DNA of 14,961 nt from JBCCJA01 sp039045975. GTDB lineage: Bacteria; Planctomycetota; Planctomycetia; Planctomycetales; Planctomycetaceae. Positions 1 through 7,051 of this stretch are shown here, one piece after another (the stretch's first letter is position 1; each line of letters begins with the position of its first letter). Both the position numbers and the translations under genes were made by a program. Below the pieces are notes generated by a model. It ran no database searches and was not told where the DNA came from. It worked only from the letters and a program-made list of their open reading frames with translations. Location of the stretch: NCBI GenBank assembly GCA_039045975.1, contig JBCCJA010000076.1:1-14961 (forward strand), read 5' to 3'.

Positions 1-2
1 AC

Positions 3-122
3 GTCGTCGAGCGTGCGATCGGCCAGATGAAACAGTTCCGGAGGGTGGCGACGCGATATGAAAAGAAGCCGGAGAACTATCTTGGCTTCGTCTGGCTCGC
101 GGCCGCCTTCGTGAACTTATGA
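3..122 (+). CDS. IS5-like family transposase, C-terminal end (5' part outside window)
   Basis: Reading frame 3 is open from the window edge to a TGA at 120-122 and gives 39 residues. They contain VVERAIGQMKQFRRVATRYE and end in WLAAAFVNL. This matches the last part of the DDE domain of IS5-family transposases, where the final catalytic Glu lies in a VVER-like context and is followed by basic residues and a hydrophobic tail. The protein would cut and rejoin DNA at the element's terminal repeats. The rest of the gene lies upstream of the window, so its integrity cannot be judged. It marks the right end of an insertion sequence placed just before the truncated gene at 166. The family call rests on recognising this short segment. 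Confidence 0.8.
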   Translation, partial: VVERAIGQMKQFRRVATRYEKKPENYLGFVWLAAAFVNL

Positions 123-139
123 CGGTCGTCCACACTGCC
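123..139 (+). mobile_element. Probable right terminus of the IS5-like element
   Basis: Directly after the transposase stop the sequence reads CGGTCGTCCACACTGCC, followed by TAA. Elements of this family normally end within about 20 bp of the transposase stop, in an inverted repeat whose outward end would here read GGCAGTGTGGAC on the minus strand. The left end is outside the window, so the repeat and the TA-type target duplication cannot be confirmed. The boundary is an inference. Confidence 0.35.
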
Positions 140-165
140 TAAAGCAGCAGTACTCGTTTTAATAA

Positions 166-750
166 ATGTCCGCACGCGACCATATCATCAGCGAGATTCA
201 ACGGCTCGCAGCTGAAGCAGGGACAGCACCGGGAAGAGAGAGTTTCGAAAAAGCTACAGGGATCCGCCGATCGGAATGGTATGGAAAGATTTGGCGAAGC
301 TGGGGAGATGCTCTTACTGAGGCTGGCCTAGAGCCAAATACCAAACAGGCGAGACTCTCAGATGAGTTCGTCCTGCGAAAGTACGCTGAAGCGACAAGGC
401 ATTTAGGCCGCCTGCCGACATCGGTCGATATTCGCATGTACGCAAGGGGTCGTGACGACTTTCCTGGGCACACGACTTTCACGAACCATTTCGGAGCTAA
501 AGAAAACTTGCTGGCCTCGCTGACTGTATGGATTGAGCCGGGTGCCCCAGGCGACTCTCATCAGCGGGTGGTCCAGACTGCGTCTGGATCGCGGAGCGAC
601 AAGAGGTGCTGCAATTCGCGTCGTTCGTACGCCGAGCGTCGCATAAAGTCGGCGTCCCGATTGTTCGAACCTCCTGTGACTGCGTCACCCGGACACGGTC
701 CGGGCCACCCTGAAGAAGATGCCACCGATCGCTTCCTCGGCACTGGCTGA
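166..750 (+). pseudogene. Truncated protein with homing-endonuclease-associated repeats
   Basis: About 120 residues look like two copies of the roughly 50-residue homing-endonuclease-associated repeat. Repeat 1 (about residues 5-57) has the pattern I..IQRLAAE.G..PGRESFEKATGIRRSEWYG..W..WGDALTEAGLEPN. Repeat 2 (about 64-118) has LGRLPTSVDIRMYARG..DFP.H.TF..HFG.KENL. In intact relatives known to me these repeats often precede a GIY-YIG nuclease domain. Here the coding sense ends at about position 537. The frame then runs through an interspersed palindromic element (538-710) and stops at a TGA at 748-750, inside the loop of a CACTGGC hairpin. The last 70 or so residues are therefore repeat-derived, and no GIY-YIG motif is seen downstream. 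The ATG at 166 has no clear Shine-Dalgarno sequence. It is either a relic or a short DNA-binding protein with a foreign tail. Confidence 0.65.
538..710 (-). repeat. Palindromic interspersed element, copy A (full length, with tail)
   Basis: The core is 566-710 (145 bp) and the tail is 538-565. The left end is GGGTGG, then hairpin CCAGAC-TGC-GTCTGG, then hairpin TCGC-GGA-GCGA, then CAAGAGG. The right end, read on the minus strand, is GGGTGG, then CCGGAC-CGT-GTCCGG, then TGAC-GCA-GTCA, then CAGGAGG. The two ends are imperfect inverted repeats of about 42 bp. On the minus strand the whole copy aligns with copy B at 14740-14913: the cores are equal in length, the interior is similar (GAAC...GGCGTAC...GAAYTG), and the same 28-bp tail follows. 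This copy lies inside the truncated gene at 166. Confidence 0.85.
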
Positions 751-765
751 AGGCCAGTGGCACCC
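739..765. repeat. CACTGGC-type hairpin, single copy
   Basis: A perfect 7-bp stem CACTGGC/GCCAGTG (741-747 and 753-759) with loop TGAAG, flanked by GG and GCACCC. It is the same hairpin type as the two at 14593-14609 and 14658-14674. It lies about 30 bp beyond copy A, as the other pair lies about 60 bp from copy B. The stop codon of the truncated gene (748-750) is in its loop. Confidence 0.7.
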
Positions 766-861
766 GATCGACGGCTCGCTCAGGTCGAGTCGTGAAGTAA
801 GTCGGGTGGTCGCCTGACGTCGAAAGACTCTTTTCGGTCGTCCGATATACGTTCGACGTAT

Positions 862-889
862 GACGTGCCGCATCCAGCGCAGGCACGTC
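862..889 (-). terminator. Hairpin downstream of the 908-1621 gene
   Basis: GACGTGCC at 862-869 pairs perfectly with GGCACGTC at 882-889, with a 12-nt loop. It lies 18 bp past the stop of the minus-strand gene ending at 908, where a terminator would be expected. No T-tract follows on either strand, so an intrinsic terminator is only a possibility. A shorter 6-bp inverted repeat, ATACGT-TCG-ACGTAT, lies next to it at 847-861. Confidence 0.4.
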
Positions 890-907
890 GGCTCCTGCCC
901 TGCTCGC

Positions 908-1621
908 TCACGCCAAGCCTTTGCGTTCGTAGGTCGTCACGGTCGCCGGGGCGTTGAGGCGGCGTTGCAGCCAGAGGCCGCCGATCACCAGTAAGACGAC
1001 GCCGACGGCCGTCGCGCCGAGCGGGCCGATCGACTGGCCGATCTCGGCGAGTGCCCGGCGGCGGCCTTTGAACTCGTGGTCGGGCCCGGCCGCGGCGCCG
1101 AGCGCGAGTTGGGTGAACATCAGGCCGAAAATCAGCCCAGAGATACCGACCGGGGTGAAGGCGTGCCAGAAGCCGCTGGCGGCCTGTTCCGACGCGAACT
1201 CGCCCGGGGCGGCGGTGACGATCGCGTCGGAGACCGACACGGCCGCCTCCGCCGTGCCGACCTTGCAGACGACTTTGCGGTCGCCGCCGCTGCCGTCGTC
1301 GGCGGTCAGTTTGATTTCCGCATCATCGGTGTTGAACCGCACCTGCCGGAGGGCGTCGAGCGGGGCCTCTTCGAGCTTCGCTTCGACCGTGCGATTAAAA
1401 CTGCCGCGGGCCGGGAGCGCGGCGACGGCGTCGACCACGGACGCCGGCGGGTCGGCCGTGACGGCGTCGCGGACGGCCGCGTCGATCTTTTCGCCCGAGT
1501 CTTTCTTGAGCGTCGTCGTCACGACGCGACGGTCGGTCACGACGGTGGCGTATGTCAGCTTGTTGTCGTTATCGGCGTGCCACGCGTAGGTGACGAGGCT
1601 CTCGGGGGCGTCGGTCGACAT
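908..1621 (-). CDS. Hypothetical protein with two C-terminal membrane segments
   Basis: A 237-residue protein that I do not recognise. Residues 1-145 are soluble and acidic, without a signal peptide, and have a mixed pattern including TYATVVTDRRVVTTTLKK near the start and a VVCKVGTAEAAV strand near 117-128. Two hydrophobic stretches follow, at about 155-178 (FTPVGISGLIFGLMFTQLAL) and about 199-218 (GPLGATAVGVVLLVIGGLWL), separated by a charged linker with KGRRR. The C-terminus is short. This suggests a membrane-anchored protein with a large N-terminal domain on one side. The gene stands alone, with a repeat-rich spacer downstream and a divergent sulfatase upstream. The ATG at 1621 gives the longest frame, and no strong ribosome site is visible. 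Codon use is strongly GC-biased, as in its neighbours, which supports a real gene. Confidence 0.7.
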   Translation of the reverse strand: MSTDAPESLVTYAWHADNDNKLTYATVVTDRRVVTTTLKKDSGEKIDAAVRDAVTADPPASVVDAVAALPARGSFNRTVEAKLEEAPLDALRQVRFNTDDAEIKLTADDGSGGDRKVVCKVGTAEAAVSVSDAIVTAAPGEFASEQAASGFWHAFTPVGISGLIFGLMFTQLALGAAAGPDHEFKGRRRALAEIGQSIGPLGATAVGVVLLVIGGLWLQRRLNAPATVTTYERKGLA

Positions 1622-1843
1622 GACGGGCTGCCAGATGTGCTTTGATACATCAGTATCGTAACGCCGGCCGCCCGCAGTGCGGAAGAGGCAGCAGATCGAA
1701 TGGCTTCGGGCGGTCCGGTGGAACCGGGTTCCCGTGTAGGCGTTGGCGGCTTCTTTATGACCCTGGCTGCGGCCCGGTGCCCGTCGGTAGGGTCGTTAGG
1801 GATGGGTCGACAGCGGCCCGCACTCGTGACGCGAAGGCGCGAT

Positions 1844-3562
1844 ATGGCGATCCCGCGAAAAGTCCTCGCCGCGTTTCTGCCGGCGGTTGTCGTGGTGGCG
1901 ACCGGCCCGACGGCGGGGGCTAATGCCGATAGCCTGCCCGATCTCGTCGTCGTGATCGCCGACGATCACGGGGTCGGGCATTCGTCGGTGTATGGGGCCG
2001 CCGACCAGCGGACGCCGAATATGCAAGCGTTGGCCGACGACGGGATGACGTTCTCTCGGGCGTACGTCGCGTCGCCGTCGTGCGCGCCGAGCCGGTTCGC
2101 GCTGATCACCGCGATGGCACCGCACCGGAACGGCGTCGTCGGCAATCACGAGCACCGGTTCTTTAAACACGATGAATGTGAGAACCTGATCCGGCACTTG
2201 CTCGACGCCGGGTACGAGGTCGTCTTTAAGGGGAAAATCATTCACGGCCGGACGGCGGCGGCGCAGCCGTCCGACGTGGTCGTGCTCCCGGGCGCGGCCA
2301 AGCTGATGGACCTCGGGAACGTCGAGGATTATCTCCGCGACCGGCCGGCGCCGGAACGCCCGCTCGCACTTTTCGTCGGGCCGACCGATACGCACACGGT
2401 GTGGACGACGGAGCCCGACCTCGATCGGTTCCGCCCGGCCGACCTCGACCTGCCGCCCAAGACGTTCGACACGCCCGAGGCCCGCCGTCTGATGGCCCGG
2501 TACAACCACGCGGTGTCCGACGTCGACGTCCGCCTCGGCCGTGTGCGGGAACTCGCCGAGAAATATTTAGACCCTGAGAACACTCTCACGCTTTATACAT
2601 CGGACCATGGGCAGAATTGGCCGTTCGGTAAGTGGTCGCTGTACGAGACCGGCGTCCGCACGCCGCTGATCGTGTCATGGCCGGGCCGGATCGCGCCGGG
2701 GTCGACGACCGACGCGATGGTCAGTTGGATCGATCTGTTACCGACTCTGCTCGACGTCGCCGGGGCCCCGGCAGCCGCGGGTGTCGACGGGCGGTCTTTT
2801 AAGGACGTGCTGCTCGGGGACGCACGGGAGCACCGCGACAAGATTTTCACGGTCCACAAGGGCGACAAAGACACGAACGTCTATCCCTGTCGGGCGGTCC
2901 GCACCGACCGGTGGAAATACATCGTCAATCTGTTCCCGGAGTTTAAAAACACGACGCACATGGACGTCGAAATCTTCCCTCCGAGTCACGTGAAGGCCGG
3001 CGAGAGGAACGTCCACTTCTTCGCCGAGGCATGGCCCGCGTGGGAGGGGGCAGGGCGGACCGACGAGCGGGCCGCGCGGTTCCTGCACCGCTACCACGCC
3101 CGGCCGGCCGAAGAGCTTTACGCCGTCGAGGACGACCCGTTCGAGGAACGCAACCTCGCGTTCGACCCGGCCTTCGGCGAGGTGCTTAAGACGATGCGTC
3201 GCCTCGTCCGGGACCGGATGCGTGAGGTCGGGGACGACCGGTCTCTGTCGGGCGAACCGCGGCGACTGGCCGAGGAGCCGCTGCCGCCCGCGATCGAACT
3301 CTATTATCCGAACGGCGGCGAAACGCTCGCGGACGGCGGCGAGGTCACGATCCGCTGGAGTACCTTTTGGGGCGGCGCCGAGGCCGTCGATATCGAGTAC
3401 GGCGACGACGGCGACTGGCACGCGGTCGCGGAGGGCGTGCCGCACTCGGGCGCGTTCGTCTGGCGGCTCCCGGACGATGCCGGCGGTGCGGTGCGGTTGC
3501 GTATCTCGTCCGCGGACGGGGCGGTCCGCGACGTGAGTGACGGGCTGATCGAATTCAAGTGA
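1844..3562 (+). CDS. Secreted sulfatase with a C-terminal beta-sandwich domain
   Basis: A 572-residue sulfatase of the alkaline-phosphatase superfamily, which hydrolyses sulfate esters or sulfamates. The frame is open from 1700, but I place the start at ATG 1844. GAAGG lies 6 bp upstream, and a clean signal peptide follows (MAIPRKVLAAFLPAVVVVAT, cut near ANA). Visible sites are the metal aspartates in IADDHG (D40, D41), the CAPSR motif at 80-84 whose Cys80 would become formylglycine, FKGKIIHG near 128-135, SDHG (D254, H255) and K263. The ASPSCAPSR context and the PHRNGV..NHEH region resemble N-sulfoglucosamine sulfohydrolase-like (S1_8-type) enzymes. Residues 481-572 (YPNGGETLADGGEVTIRW...) look like a Kre9/KNH or Ig-like beta-sandwich, unusual for plain sulfatases and possibly for wall or glycan binding. 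It is convergent with the next sulfatase, 32 bp away. Confidence 0.93.
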   Translation: MAIPRKVLAAFLPAVVVVATGPTAGANADSLPDLVVVIADDHGVGHSSVYGAADQRTPNMQALADDGMTFSRAYVASPSCAPSRFALITAMAPHRNGVVGNHEHRFFKHDECENLIRHLLDAGYEVVFKGKIIHGRTAAAQPSDVVVLPGAAKLMDLGNVEDYLRDRPAPERPLALFVGPTDTHTVWTTEPDLDRFRPADLDLPPKTFDTPEARRLMARYNHAVSDVDVRLGRVRELAEKYLDPENTLTLYTSDHGQNWPFGKWSLYETGVRTPLIVSWPGRIAPGSTTDAMVSWIDLLPTLLDVAGAPAAAGVDGRSFKDVLLGDAREHRDKIFTVHKGDKDTNVYPCRAVRTDRWKYIVNLFPEFKNTTHMDVEIFPPSHVKAGERNVHFFAEAWPAWEGAGRTDERAARFLHRYHARPAEELYAVEDDPFEERNLAFDPAFGEVLKTMRRLVRDRMREVGDDRSLSGEPRRLAEEPLPPAIELYYPNGGETLADGGEVTIRWSTFWGGAEAVDIEYGDDGDWHAVAEGVPHSGAFVWRLPDDAGGAVRLRISSADGAVRDVSDGLIEFK

Positions 3563-3594
3563 TCGATGGTTACTTTGAGCCGTCGGTCCGAGCG

Positions 3595-5019
3595 TTACTC
3601 GACGAATCCGCGCCGGTCGCGGGGCGCTTCTAAAAACTGAGCTATCTCGTTCGCCAGCTCGGCGACGAGGTCCGGGTAGACGGAGATTAAGTTTTGCGTC
3701 TCGTGCGGGTCGTCGTCGACGCGGAACAGTTCACGTGGCTCGCCGTCATCGGTGAGCAACTTCCAGCCGTTCCTTAAAACAGCCTCGGTCGAGTAGGGCT
3801 TCGGCTTCGGATAATGCCGTTGCAGGTGGCGGTAGAGGTCGACCTGCCAGAAGAGCGACCGGCCTGTCTGTTCGGCGGTCGCGGCTTCGCCGCGGAGCTG
3901 TCGCGAGAAGTCGAGGCCGTCGATCGCGGCGTCTTCGGGCAACGGCACGCTCGCGATTGCGCAAAACGTCGGGAGCAGGTCGGTCGTGACGGCGGGGAAG
4001 TCGGCCGTCGTACCGGACGGGATGTGGCCGGGCCAGTGCGCGACGAACGGCACGCGGAGCCCGCCGTCGTGCAGGTCGGTCTTGCCGCCCTTGAGGTCGC
4101 CGATGTCGCCCTCGAAGGCGGCCCCGTTGTCGGACGTGAAGGCGATCAGCGTGTCGTCGGTCAGGCCGAGACGGTCGAGCGTCGCGACGATCTCGCCGAT
4201 TTTCGCGTCCATGTGCTCGACCATCGAGCGGAAGCGGTGCTGGTCGTCAGTGATGCCGGCGGCGGCGGTCGCGGCCCAGTGCGGCGCGGGGGCCGGCTCG
4301 TACGGCTTATGCGGCACGAGCCACCACAGGTTGAGGAAGAAGGGGCGGCCCGCGGCATGGGCCCGCTCGATGACCGCGACCGCCTCGTCGCCGTTCACGT
4401 CGGTGTAGTGCTTCCCGAAGTGCGGGTCGCCGGGCCCGACCGGGGCCTCGTCCCGGATCAGGTGCCGGCCGCCGTCCCGGAAGACGCGTCGCGAGCTGCC
4501 GAGGCGGCCGCGGAGGGGCTGTTCCTCGTTCTGGGTCAGGTAGTGCTCGAAGCCGTGCTCGTGGGGGCCGGGGATCGTCGCGTCGCGGTTCCCGAGATGG
4601 CCCAGGTGCAGACCGCCGAGGTGCCATTTACCGACGTGAGCCGTCAGGTATCCGGCGTCTCGCAGCAGTCGTGCGAGGGCGACCGGGTCGACCGGCAGGT
4701 GCGTCTCGTCGTCGGGGAAGTGACGGCGGATGTCGAAGCGGAGCGGGTACCGGCCGGTCAAGATCGAGGCCCGCGTCGGCGTGCAGACCGCCGAGGCCGA
4801 GTAGAACCGGGTCAGCTTCATCCCGCCGTCAGCGAGGGCGTCGATCGCCGGCGTGTCGACGGCGGTCGCGCCGAAGCAGGAGAGGTCGTGGTACCCGAGG
4901 TCATCGGCGAGCAGCAGCACGATATTCGGCCGCTCCGCGGCATGGCCCTCGGCCGCGAAAAGAAAAAAGGAGATCAGGGTGGCCACGAGGTTCGTGGACG
5001 ACACAAGAGGGACGGGCAT
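3595..5019 (-). CDS. Secreted sulfatase (N-acetylgalactosamine-6-sulfatase/arylsulfatase-like)
   Basis: A 474-residue secreted sulfatase, the usual size for the family. A signal peptide covers about residues 1-28 (LVATLISFFLFAAEGHA). Catalytic features are LLADDLG (D39, D40), CTPTR at 79-83 with Cys79 as the formylglycine precursor, GKWHLGG (K131, H133), VPHKPY (H237), SDNG (D297, N298) and GGKTDLHDGG (K313). The KWHLGG and SDNG signatures place it with arylsulfatase A/GALNS-like enzymes rather than the IDS- or SGSH-like types beside it. The natural substrate cannot be read from sequence. The ATG at 5019 lacks a clear Shine-Dalgarno site but begins directly with the signal peptide. It is divergent from the sulfatase at 5396 and convergent with the one ending at 3562. 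Activation requires a formylglycine-generating enzyme encoded elsewhere. Confidence 0.95.
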   Translation of the reverse strand: MPVPLVSSTNLVATLISFFLFAAEGHAAERPNIVLLLADDLGYHDLSCFGATAVDTPAIDALADGGMKLTRFYSASAVCTPTRASILTGRYPLRFDIRRHFPDDETHLPVDPVALARLLRDAGYLTAHVGKWHLGGLHLGHLGNRDATIPGPHEHGFEHYLTQNEEQPLRGRLGSSRRVFRDGGRHLIRDEAPVGPGDPHFGKHYTDVNGDEAVAVIERAHAAGRPFFLNLWWLVPHKPYEPAPAPHWAATAAAGITDDQHRFRSMVEHMDAKIGEIVATLDRLGLTDDTLIAFTSDNGAAFEGDIGDLKGGKTDLHDGGLRVPFVAHWPGHIPSGTTADFPAVTTDLLPTFCAIASVPLPEDAAIDGLDFSRQLRGEAATAEQTGRSLFWQVDLYRHLQRHYPKPKPYSTEAVLRNGWKLLTDDGEPRELFRVDDDPHETQNLISVYPDLVAELANEIAQFLEAPRDRRGFVE

Positions 5020-5395
5020 GGATCGATCGACCGTGACTTCGGCCGACTCCGGCCGACAGGATCCCCGAGCAAAGGGCGTGAGATATGCTGGCCGGAGGCC
5101 GACGAAGGGTGCTCAAAGATGACTACGAACGACGGTCCGAAATCTGTTCAGACCGACGACATTCGTTCGACCGACTCTGGCCTGAGTCCGCGTGCGGGCT
5201 TCGTCGTCCGAATCGATGAGTCCGTCGGCACCGGCGCTCGGAACACCCGCTCTCAACGGACGTCGCGACAGGTGCGACCGAAAATGACCGATAAAGATAT
5301 TTTCGGTCAGTAGGCAACGCGCGAGAGGTTGTTTCCCCAGATATCCTGGTCGAACGCGGTGTGATGAACGCGCGACCCTCCGAGAGAAAGCCCCG
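5020..5395. other. Divergent intergenic region between two sulfatase genes
   Basis: This 376-bp spacer holds the 5' regions of the divergent sulfatases at 3595-5019 and 5396-6841. I find no convincing gene in it; the frames that cross it have no recognisable protein content. Its one clear structure is the inverted repeat at 5276-5308. The last 20 bp include GAGAGAAAG upstream of ATG 5396, a plausible ribosome-binding site. I could not assign -35/-10 boxes. Confidence 0.6.
5276..5308. promoter_or_regulatory. Perfect 10-bp inverted repeat in the divergent sulfatase promoter region
   Basis: GACCGAAAAT at 5276-5285 is exactly complementary to ATTTTCGGTC at 5299-5308, with a 13-nt spacer. It is AT-rich within a GC-rich spacer and lies 88-120 bp upstream of the sulfatase start at 5396. 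It could be an operator for a regulator of either divergent gene, or a transcript hairpin. On the + strand the 3' arm has TTTT within the stem, but no T-run follows it, which argues against a simple terminator. Confidence 0.45.
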
Positions 5396-6841
5396 ATGAA
5401 ATCCCGGCCCGACGTCCTGTTGCGGATCGCTCTCGGGGCATTTTTGCTGCTCGCGGCGGGGCGGGATGTCGCTTCCGGCTCGGGACGGCCGAACGTCCTG
5501 TTCATCGCCGCCGATGATCTGAGGATGAACCTCGGGTGCTACGGTGACACGGTCGCCGTCACGCCGCATCTCGATGCCTTGGCGGCCCGCGGCGTGAGGT
5601 TCGACCGCGCTTATTGCCAGTTCGCCAGCTGCAACGCGTCGCGGGCGTCGGTGCTCACCGGCCGTCGGCCCGACACGATCGGCGTTTATCGGCTGAATAC
5701 CGATTACCGCGACACCTCGCCCGCTGCCGTCACGCTGCCTCAGTACTTCCGTGAGCACGGCTACCACACGGAGGCCGTCGGGAAGGTCCTTCACAATTAT
5801 GGGCAGGCACACGACAACGAACGTGCCTGGTCGGTCCCGGCCCGGCTCGACAAGGTCAGCCACTTTCAAGACTACGCCCTGCCGGAGAACCGCTCGCAGA
5901 AGTCGACCGTCGCGGAGGCGGCCCCGGTCGGCGAAGCGGACGACCCGTATGTCGATGCGAAAATTACGGCCGACGCGGTCGCGACGATCGCCCGGCTCGC
6001 CGCGGGCGGGCGGCCGTTTTTCTTAGCCGTCGGCTTTATGAAGCCTCACTCGCCGTACAACGCGCCGCAACGGTTTTGGGACGAATACAGTCGCGACGAG
6101 ATCGTCCCGCTCGGCCCGACCGGACGGGCGGTCGGCGTCAGTCCGCTCAACTGGCCGCGGGCCGGTGAGATCCGCGGTTTCGCCGACGTTCCCCGCCGGG
6201 GGCCGATCCCGACCGACACGGCCGCCCGCATGCGCCACGGCTATTACGCCGCGACGAGCTACCTCGACGCGAACGTCGGCAAACTGCTCGCAGCCCTAGA
6301 CGCAGGCGGCGTCGCGGACGACACGATCGTCGTATTCTGGTCCGACCACGGTTACCACCTCGGTGAGAACGACCATTGGGCCAAGGTGACCGTCCGCGAG
6401 CTCGACGCCCACGTGCCGCTGCTCGTGTCGGTCCCGGGACTGGCACCGGGCACGAGTGACGCCCTCGTCGAGTATGTCGACCTTTACCCGACGCTCAGCG
6501 AGTTGGGCGGCCTGCCCGCCCCGTCCGGGCTCGACGGCCGCAGCTTCGCTTCGCTGCTTGTCGACAGCTCCGCAGAGTTCCGCCCCGCCGCCCTGACGCA
6601 GACCTGCCGCCCTTGGCAGCGGAAGGGCCCGATCGAGCAGATGGGCTACTCGATCCGCACCGCCGACCACCGCTACACGCGCTGGGTCGATCATCAGACG
6701 GGGGCCTTGATTACCGAAGAGATCTATGACCTCCGACGCGACCCCTATCAGCGGGCCAACGGGGTCAATGATCGGGCGTTCGCCGATACCCTCGCCGCCC
6801 ATCGGACTCTTCTCGACAGAGAGCGTGGGCGGACCCGTTAG
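5396..6841 (+). CDS. Secreted sulfatase, iduronate-2-sulfatase-like (S1_7 type)
   Basis: A 481-residue protein with a signal peptide at about residues 1-28 (LLRIALGAFLLLAAGRDVAS). Residues AADDLR (D40, D41), GKVLH (K130, H133), MKPHSPY (H218), SDHG (D317, H318) and WAK (K330) match the sulfatase active site. The GKVLH, FMKPHSPY and DHGYHLGEN patterns and the late ELDAHVPLLVSVPG segment are typical of iduronate-2-sulfatase-like enzymes. The formylglycine motif reads CNASR at 79-83, with Ala where the usual C-x-P-x-R has Pro. The flanking QFASCNASRASVLTGRRPDT is otherwise well conserved, so I expect the enzyme to be functional. The ATG follows GAGAGAAAG by a few bases. Its role is probably removal of sulfate from uronic-acid-containing or other algal polysaccharides; the exact substrate is unknown. 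Confidence 0.95.
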   Translation: MKSRPDVLLRIALGAFLLLAAGRDVASGSGRPNVLFIAADDLRMNLGCYGDTVAVTPHLDALAARGVRFDRAYCQFASCNASRASVLTGRRPDTIGVYRLNTDYRDTSPAAVTLPQYFREHGYHTEAVGKVLHNYGQAHDNERAWSVPARLDKVSHFQDYALPENRSQKSTVAEAAPVGEADDPYVDAKITADAVATIARLAAGGRPFFLAVGFMKPHSPYNAPQRFWDEYSRDEIVPLGPTGRAVGVSPLNWPRAGEIRGFADVPRRGPIPTDTAARMRHGYYAATSYLDANVGKLLAALDAGGVADDTIVVFWSDHGYHLGENDHWAKVTVRELDAHVPLLVSVPGLAPGTSDALVEYVDLYPTLSELGGLPAPSGLDGRSFASLLVDSSAEFRPAALTQTCRPWQRKGPIEQMGYSIRTADHRYTRWVDHQTGALITEEIYDLRRDPYQRANGVNDRAFADTLAAHRTLLDRERGRTR

Positions 6842-7051
6842 CCGCCGCCACGCGGCCTCCGCGGGAGATTTCGCATATCCGCCCGAAAGCCCGCCCTGGC
6901 CCGGCCCGTTCCCGTGTGAGTGATTTACAACGGCCGGCCGGTCTCTCTAGCGTCTCACTGCTGCGACCGATCGGCGAGATCGCCCCCGCCGTCGTGCCGG
7001 TCGGCCGTCGATCGCAGTAAGTTGCCACCCACGCCCGCCAGACGATCCCTG

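Noticed and set aside
1700..1843. N-terminal extension of the first sulfatase
   Set aside because: The 48 extra codons lack conserved character, while ATG 1844 has a ribosome site and an immediate signal peptide.
3814..5313. A 499-codon open frame on the + strand opposite the second sulfatase
   Set aside because: It is the shadow of the 474-residue sulfatase in GC-rich DNA: rich in Arg, Gly, Val and Glu, without motifs, and it runs past the real gene into the intergenic repeat.
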